Of a stretch of DNA of 64,000 bases, positions 23,201-38,000 are shown piece after piece. The notes under the pieces were generated by a model that was not told where the DNA came from, searched no databases, and saw only the letters and a list, made by a program, of their open reading frames with translations. Positions within the stretch are counted from its first letter, which is position 1. Every line of letters starts with the position of its first letter. The DNA lies in contig OENT01000333.1 in assembly GCA_900239685.1 (NCBI GenBank), positions 1-64,000 on the forward strand, written 5' to 3'. The stretch is from Rotaria macrura. Its lineage: Eukaryota > Rotifera > Eurotatoria > Philodinida > Philodinidae. The position numbers and the translations under genes are program-made.

Positions 23201-26200
23201 AAAGCTACTAAATACGGAACTTCACAGCATTATCTTTAATCATATTAATAATATAGTGATATGCGAAAGAAGAAAAAAAGGCGTTATTCTGGTGTTGATC
23301 ACATCTTTTTTTTTCCATGAACACATCGATTGGGCGTGCTTTATGTACTGTCAACGAAATAGTTTGAGTTTTATTTTTTACCAGGGATAGACCTTAGACA
23401 GTTCTATCACATTATATATGCTCTGATAATTATTCTTCGTTCAAGAATAAATCTGTTTTTCTTCTTCTAACTTCTAATAATTTCCAAAATAATTAACTAT
23501 TTTATGTCGCATTTCCCATTAGATTTTTTTCTTGTCTAGTTATTTATACTAACCAATGAGACATTCTGAAAAACAAAACTTCATTGAAACGTCTGATACT
23601 GTCAATTTTATCACGAAGAAAAAAACATGTTATGTCAAAGTAAATAAGTTACGTACATATAAAACATAGTTAACGACGAACACTTTGTGTAATAAATTTA
23701 ATTTTGCTTTTAAAATCCTATGTTAACCTTACATAGCTTTCAAATATATATTATGTTTGTATATGCACGCGTAAACATACATGAAAAAGTTGAATGTTAT
23801 TGATAATGAGTAAATATAAACGAGCATTCTCATATCAAGTCAATTAACATAGATAAGATAGCTCTATAGTGTCATTAGAAATCTTGATTATTTGACTATT
23901 ACAAGTAGACTGCATGAATTATGGAATCAATTGGAGAAAAATACACTTTAGCATATGCTCTAGGCTGGGTATTACCTTGAAATTTCTTAGTTTTCCCGTT
24001 CTAATTTATGAAGAATGCTTGAGATTTTGACGAGGTTTGCGAAGTGCACTTGAATGTTCCCTCATTCATATGAAACATGAAGAAAGTCTAATAATAAAAT
24101 ACATCAATTTAAAAATGATGGACGCCTAAGATCAATGGAAGCTATACTGATGTCTCCTCAAGCACCAAAATGTATCAGCCGATTAAACACAACTTTATTT
24201 CATCAATGAAAGACTGCGATCACTAGTTTCTCGAAGAGAGACTTGGTCGAAACGATAGAACATAAATTATTTAATAGAAAAGAAAAACCCATTAAACATC
24301 ATTATGACATAAACTCATAACGACAATTTCGTATTGTCAATGTTCATGTCATCTTGTTTTATCACTCAGTTTTCTATTTAATTCTTTGCATTTTCTAAAT
24401 CGGCAAGTCTTTGTCAGATATAAAAAGTAAAAAGTACTGCAATTTTGTTACATAGCAAGACGATCGTATTAAGTAAATATTTCATTATTTTCATAAACAG
24501 TGGCAAAAGAATAGCGTTATAAGACTCTAATGTTGACTTCCTATAGAAATTCTAATTGTCAAATAGTTATTTGACTGTAAAACTATTGAAAAAAAACTAG
24601 CATAGAAATCTTTTCAAGGAAATCTGCACCTCAAATTAAATAGTAAATAAATAAGCTTATAATTCAGAAGGTTTTACTTTGATATCTAACGAAAATAAGT
24701 CGCCTATTAAGCATAGAAAAATTAATCATTGTAAGTCAAAATCTTGAAATTGATTCCATAATTTCATATTTTCTCATTAATTGAAAGAAAAAGTTAAAAC
24801 GTAAAAGCAATCTAACACGAATTACGCTGAAAAATCATTAGAAAATAATCAGTTCTATGTTAAACCATTGAAACTGAAAGAGAATGTGACTTTTTTTTTC
24901 AATTAGAAAAAAAAATAATTATGAAATTGGCGAAAATGTATACAATTCTGTCACCTCTAAGAAGGAAAAACAAGACAGAGAATCAATAGATGCAACCTAA
25001 AACATTGTCAATCAGTGATGTGTAAAAACTTTTAGAATATGTCTTTTGTGTTTCTCATATCAATCTATTAGTACTTTTATATTAAACATATATATTTAAC
25101 ACTTCAAAAGCACAAAAAATTAATTATTGAAAATTATAATTAAAATAGATCCAAGTTAAAGTTCACACGATTTCAAAGAGGAAAAACAGCATTAGAAAAT
25201 TTCTTACATATATGTCACTCATTCATCATCGTATCTAGTGAAATCAATGAAATATTAAAAAATAAAACATAACGAATTGTCAGTGATGATGATAACAAAA
25301 AAAGATTAACTAATTCATTTTTGTTTTAAATTATGTGTCTTGCACTAGGTAAAATGATCTTTTTCGAACTAGATACAATATTGGAGAAACAGAAAATCTA
25401 TAAGACGATAAGGAACTAAATTACTTCCATTGATTTACATTTTGATAACTACATGACCATTCGTATAGAACAAACTATAGTAGTGAACAACTGATTTACA
25501 CAGTGATGAAAATCTAGGCGTATTCTTGTTCTTTTAGTGTGAAAATATGTTTATTCTACATAAAAATCATCTATACAGAGAGAAGAACTGAACCGAAAGA
25601 ATAAAAGCACGCACATATATTTAGATAACTATAGTTTACCATTCTTGCTCATACACTTCAATTCAAGCATATATAATTTTGTTTTTCTATGAAAAAGAAA
25701 TGAATAAAATATTTCTATTTTCAATATTTTACATGTCTACTATCAAAAAAGTAATCTTTGCTTCAAGCTGCTTTTCGTTAGGTGAAAAAATCCAATGAAT
25801 TTTATCCATGTGAGTTTTTCGGATTTCCGTTTGTCAAAATAGATATGGCTAAAAGATTTCTTCGTGGCGAATATTTCATGTCTTCCGTTGTAAATGGATA
25901 TGATTAATGACTACTGAATTTTTTCAAAATGAAAGTATGTCTACTTAACTCAGTATGAGAGTAAAATACTCTCGTGTTTTGCTAGATTTTCTTGAATCGT
26001 CATTGGTGATTAATTATATCAATTTTTTAAAGGAAAAACTCTGTCAACAGAGTTAGTTAATGAACTTCAAACATGTCAGTTAGGAAATGATGTTTTAGTA
26101 TTTGAAATATTGATCGACGAATGATTTTTTCATAATGTAATTATACAATACAACTAAAGAATTCCGAGCAACATCAGTAGAGAAATGTTTCAAATTATAT

Positions 26201-27280
26201 GAAAATGCTTTTTAATCTTTTAATTCATTATTAGACGTATGTCTATCTTAAATTGATATTGAAAAATTTTCAATAGCTTATCATAGACGAAATTATTACT
26301 TACTATATGAAACATTTTCTTGTAACATAAGTGCATTCTTCAAAAACGATCAACAAACATAATCAGTTGTCAATCGTTTCACTTTCAAAATTTTAAAGAA
26401 TGTTTCTTGAGCATAGCTTTTATTTATATTCAATTTTTTAATAAACAAAAAAACAATTATTGAAAAAGAAATACAATAAATGCAATCCAGGCCAACTCTT
26501 TAGGGTAATACATTTTTTACAGTTGATTTTTTTGTTGTTGTAACTTATAATTGACAAACGAAATTGTTATATAGAGAGTGAGTTACATGGCAGGAATTAA
26601 AATAAACCGGTACTATTCGCTCCATAATTATCTGCTCTATCCAAACTAATCCATGGAATGCTTTCTATGACGAATAGTCTGTTCATTTCTCAAGAATTTC
26701 GAGATAAGTTCAATTGCTTTTGCTTTGTTACAACTATATTTCAACAAAATGTACCCATGTAGATTGTTCATCATGACAAATATAGTATCGTCGTATCACA
26801 CACAAGAAGACATATGATAGCGTTCAAGATAAGCCCAGCGTATAAAATTTCACTTTGTTTACACATAATTCGACAGCGCCTTATAAATGAACGCAGATTG
26901 TGCATTCATCTTTAACCTTAAATATGTGTCATTGTTAGTACTTCTATTTCTATCGCATGAAGTAGAGTAAATTTACTATCTAGAAATCTTTTCACAACAA
27001 AAGAGTAAGGAGTATTCACAAGCTTATTTTTATGAAATCATCCTTGCTTTCAGACAAAAGCAAAAAAGAAAAGGACATTATCAGCAATAGATAGAAAGAG
27101 AATACATGAAATGTTTCAGTACAATGTCATCTTTTCGCCAATAAACATATTGTTATTATCTTGCAAATTTCTCTATAGAGTAACTTTGTAGTGCGTATTC
27201 CGATAAGCACTTCATCAAACGATAGTCTGCAATCCATAAAAAAGAAACATACATTCAAGATTAAAATAAGATTATATAAA

Positions 27281-28842
27281 GGACCGGGGGGCATAAGACC
27301 ACGAATCGGTCCATTTGTATCTTTTCAGACAAATCGTACTGAATTTTATATTAACGAAAAGAGCACGCCGGGACGAACATTTTGGTACCAAAATGATGAG
27401 ATTTTCATTGAATTTTGAAGACGAAAACGTATTAACAACAAACGCATTTTTCGTCACTGATTGAATAATTGTTCTGTGCGCTATGGATTCAGTTCCATAA
27501 TACATTTATAAGAAAAAATGGTACTTTAATTATGATTTGATAGCTCCTGAATATGGCTTCAATTCTATATACAAATGATCGATTGATCCTTTAGTTCCAT
27601 GAGATAAAGATCCAATTTATTGAGAAGTACTATTACTATTTTTACTATATTTGTAATTTATCCTCATCTTTCAGAAAATAATTTAGTTTAAAAATTGAAG
27701 TAACCAAGCTTCTCGTATTGCTCATTTGGTAGCCTTTTTCAAAAGCTTAGAAATCATACGTTTTTCTGATTAAAAAAAATATGGTCACTAGAAAAATTCA
27801 GAAGCACACTCAGGGTAAGATTTCGTACATTTTTCACGGCAAAATAAATAGTCTAATCCCAAACAAATGCAATATTTGAAATGAGCAGGAGAAATTGAGT
27901 CGATTTGTACATGTTTCAAATTTTTTCAGATACAGTTTTTTTTTCATCGAAATATTTCACACTAATACCCCTCAGGGAATTTTCAAAATTTGAGATCTCT
28001 CAAAAATAACAATTTTCCTGTGAGATGAAGTGCTTGAACTTCTAAAATGCAAATGAAAGTAAAATGGCAGGGAAAGAAACCATCAAGTGATCAGTTCGAG
28101 AGATCTTATTTTTGAAAATTCCCTGAGGGGGAATACCGTGAAATATTTCGATGAAAAAAACCTGTCTCTGAAAATTTTGATACATCTATAAATCGACTCA
28201 ATTTCTCCTGCTCATTTCAAATATTGCATTTGTTTGGGATTAGACAATTTATTTTGCAGTAAAAATAGGCTAAATACCAGTAAAAATGAACGAAATCCTA
28301 TCCTGAGAAGAGTGCGCTTCTAAATTTTTCTAGTGACCATATTTTTTTGATCAGCAGCAAAACGTATGATTTCTAAGCTTTTGAAAAAGGCTATCAAATG
28401 AGTAAGTCAAGAAGTTTGGTTGCTCTAACTTTCAGGTTCCAATGCTTCTTGAAAGTTACGGGGAAATGAAAAATATAGGAAATATACTAATAGTACTGCT
28501 TAATACATTCAATCTTAATGTATTGTAGCTTGATAATAAATTAATAATTTATATATAGGATTGAAGCCCTATTCAGGAGCTATCAAATTCATCATTTAAG
28601 AACAATTTTATCTCAAATAGTCATTATAGAATTGCGTCCACTGTTCAGGGATCAAGTATTCAATCAGTGACGAAAAATGCGGGTTTTGTTAATAAGTTTT
28701 AGTCTTCAAAATTCAATCAAAATCTCATAAGTTTGGTACCAAAATGTTCGTCTCGGCGTTTTCTTTTCGTTGATATAAAACTCAGTAGGATTTGTCTGAG
28801 AAAATACCAATGGGCCGATTCGTGGTCTTATGCGCCCCTGTC
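27281..28842. mobile_element. 1.56-kb inverted-repeat element with about 700-bp arms
   Basis: The outer ends GGACCGGGGGGCATAAGACC and, reverse-complemented, GGACAGGGGCGCATAAGACC match, and pairing extends inwards almost to the centre near 28055: GGTACCAAAATG at 27385 is mirrored at 28735, and GAAATTGAGTCGATTT near 27890 pairs with AAATCGACTCAATTTC near 28190. The arms differ by scattered substitutions and indels, so the structure is old. ORFs inside (27191-27505) are not recognisable proteins. A related short fragment may lie at 29520-29565. No target duplication was identified. Confidence 0.75.
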
Positions 28843-31375
28843 CTTTCCATGACACGAAAAAATATCAATATTTTTATTTAACGATATGTAACATATCAGG
28901 TTTTATTAATCATCGAATTTGATTTGATGCATAGTATTCAATTGTGAATGATACAAAGATTCAAAATCTACAAAGATGATTACCAAACAGATTTTCTATT
29001 AGTTTTTAAAGATAAGGTTGTCATGTTATTCATAGACATTTATAATAGGCAATAGCAAAATATGACAGATCGTTTTTTAACACACATTAAGAAACCATTC
29101 TATTATTTATTACAACTGTGCTCTTATTTTTCCGTAGCAAATCTTCATCAACAGTAGACAATCCGGCAACAACCAAAGAACAACAATTTGTTCTTTACCA
29201 GATTTTCTCAAGATGGACTCACACAATGAAAATTTTGGTCTTTTTTTTCTCAAAAACAAAATATAAATAAATAAAAGTATTAATCAAAGTAAACATTCGC
29301 TTATTATTTTTCAAATATAAGGCATGTCGAAAACAAGAATTACAGCTGTGATTTCCATGGATAAACAAGTAGAACATTGACTGCAAGAAAAAACATAACA
29401 TTTTCAAAAACAAATAGTCCAATAGTCAAAAAACTGATGTTCGATGAGAATAATTGCAAATTTTGAATTCAACAAATAGTTTCACAATATTGTCGTATCG
29501 TTAGAGATTATAAGTAGGAATCAAGCCCCGCATTGGTCCTTTTGCATCGTTCTTTTTAACAAATTTCCTTTTTTTTCCGTCTTTTTCATGCAAGGAGATC
29601 GTATACATTCTGCACAACAGACATAAGACAGTTTGTTAAAATGTCATCCATACGTCCGAAAGAATAAATAATGAAACAATCACTGTTCTAGAACGTAGAT
29701 GTATTATCTAGTCTTTGTTTTAAAACCTATAGCTAAATTTAAAATATTTGCAAAATTACCAGTTTACGAATTTCATCATCTTTTAGTACCATTGTTTCAT
29801 TCATTTTTTCCTAAGTGGATTCGTTTGATCGATTTTATCGTTGAGTTGTGTTTTCAAAACGTCTCTGAGACGTTGTAAATGTGTTTTGAACAATTTTTCA
29901 CATTAGTCCAACCTCCGTTGGCACAGCTTAATTCGATATCGTATATAGTAAATATATGAACGTACTCTTTTCTTTGCCTTGACGTAACCAAACAGAGCAT
30001 GGTTAGCCTGTCAACTCAGCCTTTTATAGCCACTTCGACGAGAAAGTAGTGTCTTTCGGTATCTAACATCGTTTTTATGTTTTATGAAATGGGTTGAATA
30101 TTTTCTACTGTTTTTATGAAACATGCACTTTCATCTATATTTCATGAAGAGCAAAATTGAATTAGACATGTATGTAATGAGAAACACTTCTGTTCAGTTA
30201 TTGGCAAATGAAGTAGCCGTATGTTAAAGGTATATTGGTCTGATCGTTTTGAAAAAATATGTTACGAAAAGTATCGTCCTATTTCTGTTTGATTATTCAT
30301 TATACCTTTTATCCTTACTCTCGTTAATGTCTGTTCTCTCGCATTCCATGATTGTTGATACTATCTGTTTCATTTCTTATTGTTTCCTCTCTAATACAAG
30401 TATGTGTCCTACTATAGTGAGAGAGAGAACTTGTGGCTCGCAGAAGTCAAACTAAAGAACAATCTTATGAAATCGGCACTAATTCCATGAAACTTGCTGC
30501 AGAGCGATATTTTCTCACTTGGAAAGACAATAGTAACAATAGGCACTACTGCTATTGCGATGATACCAAAAATCGTCTCTCAGAAGTACTAGAGGTCAAG
30601 CCATTGTGTATACTTGAATTAGTTTGAGTTTCTTTTTAGCCATTATTATTGTATTTACAAGCTGATTTTAGTAAGGGCAATGCAACAATCTAAAACTCAA
30701 TTATGTACGTGCAGATTCGGTTCGATCTTCAACTGATTTGTCTTTATTTTTATTTTTGGACGGTTCATTTCGAAATAATCGTTCTTTTCCTTCGTTCTTT
30801 TAAAACTTCCTTCTCAAAAGCCTCCTTTTTCTTAACCCCCACTGCGAGGCCTGTTAAGGATTCTATGATTTATCTATCGTTTTCGTACTCCTAACTACGT
30901 CGTTTGTTTTTTTTTATTGCACTTCATTTGCTTGATAAAATTCTGAACAGTAATTATTCATTACTAAAACAATAAATAGAGAATAAAAAAAGAATATTTT
31001 ACAAATTTCATCTCATCTGAAAATGAGGAATAATCTAGAAGACAATGAATTGATGATCTAAAATACAATTCGAATCTTGTATCGTTCGTCATCAGTTTGA
31101 AAACATTCCATTTGAATGAATCAACTGATTTTATTTATAAAGATTTTTTTTTAAATATTGAAGCAAAATTCTAAGAGATCGAACTCTCAATCTGATTACA
31201 ATCTTGTTTTGTAATATTTGCACATACGTATATACATTTACTCTTTATGAGTAACACAAACAAAATTTGTACGTGTAATAGAACTATAAACAAGAAAAAG
31301 AAAAAGGACAAATTGTAATTGTTAAACAAAACAAGAAGAAAAAGAAAAAAAATTACAAATCATTATGGTGCTAGT
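28843..31375. other. AT-rich spacer, no gene seen
   Basis: No supported gene. Open frames at 30249-30627 are protein-like in length only and carry no domain that I recognise. The spacer precedes the 3' end of the F-box gene. Confidence 0.5.
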
Positions 31376-34300
31376 TCACATCCAGATAAGTAATCTACTT
31401 GCTTTTTCATTAAAAAAAGCTGAAAATTGTTTATATTGAAGATGAGTTCGTTGATTTATAAACCATCTTTCGGCATCGTTTTTCATTTCATTCGATGGTT
31501 TACCATCGGCACAAATTGAAATTAATGGTGCTTGTTGCTTACGAAATTCATCAAAATAACATAAAACTATTAAATCTATTGCTGTATCTAAAGATCTCAT
31601 ATCAATATATAAAAATCGAAGATGTAGAAATATTGAAGCAATATGAGATATATGTCGTCTAGCATCACTTGAACACGATGGCATATTATTAATGCTCAAA
31701 GCAGTTACACGTTGTTGAAGAAGTGCACATCCATTTTTATCGTTAAGTAAAAGTATTAATGTATGATAATTCAGATCCAAACGAAAGAGATTTGGAGCAG
31801 CAAGAAGAATTGTTGACATATGGTGAAGATCTTTTGGGGGACTACCAACAAGAGTAAGTCGACGAAGACATGGCATTTTAGGTAAATGAATTTTTTCATC
31901 TTGTTGCATTCGTTTTTGGCCTAGACAAATAAGAACATGTTGTATTCGATTTTCACTCTAATGAGTTATTGTTTTTCGTTAGTTCAATTTCAGACAAGGC
32001 GACATCTTTTCTAACGCACACAACGATACAAAGCATTGCCTTGTTAATGTTTACTTGCGAATAATTATATTCTATCGTTCTTCTACTTGAACGTATTGTA
32101 GCCTTGATTGCTATCAGACTCATTCATTCGACATGAAATTTGTAAAAAGGATTTTATATGTTTTTCACTCGTTCTGGCATCAATTGGTAACCTTGTGCTA
32201 AATCGATGTATTCTCAATTGACCATGACAATGACATGACATAATGGAATGCATAATTGTTCGACGAAAATCACTACTACATAAAATTATGATGATTATTT
32301 ACGAAGAAATTGAGATTAAAATTTATGCTGTATCTTAATGAAAAATTATGAAGATTGAACTTGGTATATCGTGTGTGCTTTCTTCCTAACAATCAACAAC
32401 GAGACTTCACTCACTTGAGAGACAATTTCAAACAGATCAAACAATCTACTCCGTAGTATATCATTCGAACTGGATGTAAAGAACCTAGGAGACATCTCTG
32501 CAATAAAACATTATCCAATATTTTGCAAGATTCAGTTCGATAGAACTTTGCATCTATTTTCTTTTCGATAGAGAAAAACTAAGAAGAGTTACATGTGATG
32601 CTATACTTGATTTATAGTTCCATCAAGCATTGCATCAATCATCATTACTATGATTTTCATGATTGATTTGTATCTTTCTGAAAATGTGACAAGACACCAA
32701 ATAGACATCTTCAGTGGTATTAAAGAAAACCCCCCCAAACTATCTATTATATTGTATTATAAATTATGTTTATTACAATTCCTCAATCTACAATTGATAT
32801 AAATATATTCAACATGAGCTCTACGTCATTTTTGTTTGCCATTCATTCAGAAATCTATGGTACTCTTCTGTTCTCTGAACAAATTTTATGTTCGATAAAA
32901 AATCCCAATGTCATGGCTTAACATAAGTAGCTTATCAAAAAAAGGAAGTTACTTAATTTTTTCTTACACGTAACTAATCCAGCACCCCTGTCTGTATTCT
33001 AGCTGATTCTCTCTATTACCAGGTTTCTTACGTGTTATATGAAGTATAGAAAGATTGCAAACTAATTCTTAATCTAAGTCGAGCGTGTATATTCTGAATA
33101 ACTTGAAGTACTGTTCAATCTGGCAGTCATCTATTTTTAGGTTTTCGAAAAATAAACAATACTCACACTATGATTGTGTATAATAAAAATAAATTGTCTA
33201 CTTAGCCAATCGTAGAATGCAACACACCAAATAGATTCGCAAAATGCATTTAAAACTTATATATCCATTATCCATATCAAAAGATATACACAAACGAAAA
33301 CATTACGATCGAATCTTATTTTCCGTTGATAACAATCGATATCAATATAAATTTTTTAAGAAAATTGACGATATCATATTTTTTAGAAGAAACAGTTCGA
33401 TTACGTATATTTTCTAATGTATGAATGCATTCATTTTTCCGATGTATTTTCGAGTACATCCGGTGTTTCATTTACATCAAAGTTTTCAAGTTACTCATCA
33501 ATTCTAAAGTACAGGAACAGACATAGATTTCATTTTCCATTTACGATTCATTAGACTCTAGATAGAGTTCCTCTATAGTAATTAGATATCGGCAAGCTTC
33601 TAAAATGAGAATAGAATTATGTTTCTTGTCATAACATGTACCGACTTGGTTCATGCTGTTCAGAAATGATAATCAAGAAATAATAGTTTCACTCATTAGA
33701 TTCGTGTCGTTTAAAAATAGAACGAACCTATGGTTAGTTATTCGTAAAATCAGAGAAGAATGTTTCTTTTCCTGTTCGTAATCTCTAAAATTAGATCTCA
33801 TCATACAAGTAATCTTTCTCAATTACCTGAATTAAAATTATTTTGATTGTTCGTATCTGTTCCATGTAACCAAATCATGCCATGTTTAGCTCTACGACAA
33901 TAAGCTATTATAGGAAATGCTTCAGCTAATGTAAAATCACAGTCAACATGTATACGTTGAATATGGTCATAGGAATTTTTATTTTTTAATATTGAATCAG
34001 CAACGGATGATGAAATTTCTAAATAATTAAACGATGAATATGGCAATGTATGTAAATACATGTAATCATTTTGTACAGGATTATACAAACATGTTATTGG
34101 ACACATGGTATTCCATGTTTTTAATATTTCAAAATAATTTATTATTTGTTCAGGTAAATAATGTATAGCATAATGAAAATGTTCAATTGTATTTGGTAAA
34201 ATTTTTTTAAACATATCACCATTCGTTAATCTTGTATCTGATGTACGTAAATTTAATGATAAATATTTAATTGCTGGTAATTTTTCAAATAAAATAAGTA

Positions 34301-35075
34301 ATTCATCTAAATGCCATGAACGTTGTACTGATTTTAGTTGAAATTTATTTAGAAAATCTAATCTATACGATGTAAATATACGGTTGATATTGTCTAGATT
34401 ATCTTTGTTATGTATGGATACAGATAGACAACGGATATTTGGTATGATTGTAAATAAAACAGATAAATCACAGACAGTCGATATTTCAATTTTTAAATCA
34501 ATTATATTCGGACATGTTGTTTTACTTGATAAATGTTTTTTAATTGGATTCAAATGACTGGATTGATCATCAATGTAGACGGATTTTAAACGATTATCAT
34601 TTGCTTTTAATATAGCAAGTAGAACTTCTGTTTGTTGAGGTGTCGGTACACGAAATAGACTACGTATATCTATTGTATATAATTGTTCAAGATTATACAA
34701 GATTTTAAGAAAAGCTAATAATGGATCAGGACGAAATGAAACAAGAGTTATTTTTTGTAGTTCAGGGAAACATATTGACATGGAATTTTGGAAATATTTT
34801 GGAAATTCTATAGCTTGTAAAGCTGAATAGCAATTATCAACAATTAATGTATGAATTTGTACACCAATTTTCGGAAGAATGTTCGTACATAATCCATAGA
34901 ATTGTGTGTATGACGCTTTATGTAATGATACATAACGATAGTAATCACTGATCATACATGTAATACGCGTATTGAGATTATCAAAACTGAGTAAAACGTC
35001 AACACACAATAGATATTTACATATCTCAAGTAGAATTTCGTCTGGTAATGATTCGAAATTCGAGATAGGATGCAT
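31376..35075 (-). CDS. F-box/LRR-like protein, reconstructed as four exons
   Basis: Exon 1 (33827-35075) encodes 416 residues: an F-box at residues 7-47 (FESLPDEILLEICKYL) followed by irregular leucine-rich repeats. It ends TCAG before donor GTAATT. Exon 2 (32415-32497) lies between acceptor TTATTGCAG and donor GTGAGT and continues the phase exactly. Exon 3 (about 32087-32275) is open with codons for MSCHCHGQLRIHRF and ends before GTAGAA. Exon 4 (31376-31955) gives 193 codons including KMPCLRRLTLVGSPP and ends ASRLLIWM. Exon 3 to 4 phase agrees; exon 2 to 3 does not in my reading, so one junction is wrong or the gene is frameshifted there. F-box proteins recruit substrates to SCF ubiquitin ligases; the substrate is unknown. 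A splice acceptor (TTTTTAG) lies directly before the ATG, hinting at a 5'-UTR intron. Confidence 0.6.
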
Positions 35076-38000
35076 CTAAAAATAAATAAATAAGTCTCAT
35101 ACTCCAGTTGGATATATTGTCAATGAACATAAGGTTTTTGCTAGCTAGATGATGACAGAAGAACAAGCACGACTAGTCATTTAAGAAAAATTCTTGTTGA
35201 TATTTCAGGAGAATCTGATGTTGTCATGGAATCTTGACCATCTCAGTAGTAATGACATGAGTAGTACTCTTTTTAAGTTATTTTTCAAAAATGAAAACTT
35301 CTAACTGAACTCGCGAAGCTAATTTTTAATAATGATAATTGATATTCTGAAATAGTTTCAGTGAAATTAAAACTCTATGAACTACTCATATACTCATCGA
35401 ACTAGACAGTTAAAATAAATCAAGGATATTTACCCTAAAACAAAGTGCATTCTTATCTCAATAGTTATCATGGACAAGGTCGCATTTTACTTTTCGACGA
35501 AATCATGTAAAATGTCGATTTCTTTAAATTACATTCTCTATTCATACATAACTCAAGATGTTTACCAGAGAACAAAGAAAAATTTTGAATTTTGTTCTTA
35601 AAATGCACGATGATAGATAAATTTACTGTTGAAAGATATCTATGCAAATGTGTATTTGAATGACTTGTAGACATATTTAGTATCTAAATTATACTCATTG
35701 GGAACACAGGCTCATACGGTTCCCGATTTTTCGTATGAGACACCGAGTACGCTGTGGTTCCGTTTTCCCTATTAATGAAATCAGTCTCCAGCCTGGTAGT
35801 AGTTCATTGTTTTATAAAAATACAAGAGTTTGACAACAAAATCTTACTGTAGATTCGCTTCTATCAGAATATAAATTAAAAACACAAGAGATCTCGTTAA
35901 TAGATTTCGCAGAAATTTTAGACTAGTCTGTGCTATGATAAAATATAAGAACAAAACAAAAATAAATTTGTCCGAAAGATACATATTGAATTTCTCTTAT
36001 TGCTGCTGATATTCATCAATCATTTCAATTGGAGTGCATTTTATTGAAAAATATTTTTCTAAGTCTACGATCAAATTTACCGAAATTTAAGTAAGAGAAA
36101 TCTATATATGAAAAAGAAAAACAACAGGCATAGATGTCGTTAACGAGCATACATAGTGACATTCAATTAGATAAATTGAGGACGTTTGGAAAAAGTAGGC
36201 TTGTTTTGTTTTTACTCTTGATGTTACTTAAGTGAAGACGAAGAGCGTTTGATACCGCTAAAGTATTTTTTTCTAAGCATGAAAACGACTCAAAGTAAAG
36301 TTGAATGAACTTTGAATCAAAATCAAATCTGATAAGAGTTATGTTTCAGCAATAATAAAAAAAAACAAAATTCTGAAACCCTAATGTAGATAACCTAGGT
36401 GATTAGAACTTGTTTAAAAGATGCATCTATATATATATATATATATTGAATATTATAAAAATTAATTTTAATCAACGATTGTGGACTTTGCTCCTGCAAT
36501 GGATTAAAAGTCAACTTTCAGGACATTTTTCTTTTTACTGCTTTGACCTGATGTAAATGCACTATTTCTCCATTGCTGAGAGTTTCTTTCTTATTCGCTT
36601 ATGAGAACTAAATACAGCTATCTTAGAATGAAGATGACACTTGATGTTTTTCATCAGTACTTCCTCGTGTGTTTTTCTTAAAAAGTTACATACATTTGTT
36701 AAATGGTTAACCCCGCTATAATATTATATATATTTATAGTGTAATCTCTTGAATATTTGAGCCATCCTATCGGAATTCTAACAGCATTTTCAATATTTTG
36801 TGATTTACTTCAATCAACTTTCATTTTTGTTTCAAAATGAAAAAATACTCCAATCTCGCATTGAACACATTCCATGAAAACGAACTCAATTAAGAGAGAA
36901 AGGATCACGCGAAAAATACATGAATCATCTAACCTATAAATAAATTTAATAGCAAAGTAGCAACTATGTAAAAAGCACTATACTTTACGTTGATTTCACA
37001 GAATTGAAGTTGAAAAATTTTTTTCTTATACAATGCTAGTTTCAGTTTTTGTTCTATTATGTAAATAGAATTCGTTTAACTAGATATGAGATAAATAAAT
37101 GAAAATTGTATTTGCTTTGCCGTCGTACTCTGTACCCAAGCAGTTATAAAGAACGAAAACGTGTGTAAGTGAATAGAAAAAACAAGTGATGCTCGTTTTC
37201 ACTCACGATTGTAACTCGTTATTATGGGAGAAAAACGAACATTTTTTTCTTTATTTGTCTATGTATACGTGTTGTTGGCAATTTATGACTGTCAATGAAA
37301 TATTCGATCACATTTCAAAATGTACTCAGCGCTTGAAAAACAAGCTTTACGTTTTCTTACTATCTAGGTGTAGCAAGAATCATATTAGTGTACCTTGAAA
37401 TTTCGAATGAAGTTCATGCTTACTGAATTCAGAATGAAGTCACGAGAAGTTTTTTTCTTATTCCAAAACGATATTACTTACCATTGTGCTTCCGATCAGT
37501 CTATTGAGTGCAAAATGAGAAATTTTGTTTTGCATTAGTCTCAGCTTCTTGATTTCGATTTGCACGTAAACATGTTTATTGATGAAAGAGAAAATTTTTC
37601 GTGTTTCTTTAAGAACTCGCCTAAAACCGTTTTCTTCTTTATTATCACAACTTGATTACCATCAATTCATGACAATAAAAACTCAATAAATGCCGTATTA
37701 GTACATTTTCAAACATTTACACTGAAATATCTAAATGAAATTATTTTTATATTGATTGATATTTATTTAATATTCCTTCTCAACTGAGAATTATTGATCG
37801 AAGTTGAGTGGTTTCAGAAGCGTAGTATTCTTTCGACGAATAATTTCATTAAAAATAGAATTTTATAGACACATGAGTACAGTATTTGTATTCATAATAA
37901 TATGTTTGTCTGGTAAGTGAAATCAACCTAAACTTTATTCTACGCCATTCTTTTTCTGACTTGTAGTGTAAGAACATAAAGATTGTTGTTTTTCCATAAC

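Larger units (their letters stand above)
14833..27280. other. AT-rich gene desert
   Basis: About 12.4 kb carry no gene I can support. All open frames are under 135 codons, rich in F, I, Y and K, and lack recognisable motifs; pairs on opposite strands at 22283-22553 overlap. AT microsatellites and a few hairpins are present. Regulatory DNA or very distant exons cannot be excluded. Confidence 0.5.

Noticed and set aside
27191..27505. ORFs inside the end of the large inverted repeat
   Set aside because: The same sequence recurs inverted at 28700-28842 with substitutions and frame changes not typical of a maintained protein.
35697..35770. GC-richer hairpin as a possible tRNA or small RNA gene
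   Set aside because: It has a GGGAAC/GTTCCC stem and a GGTTCC segment but lacks the D-arm, anticodon arm and T-loop arrangement of a tRNA.
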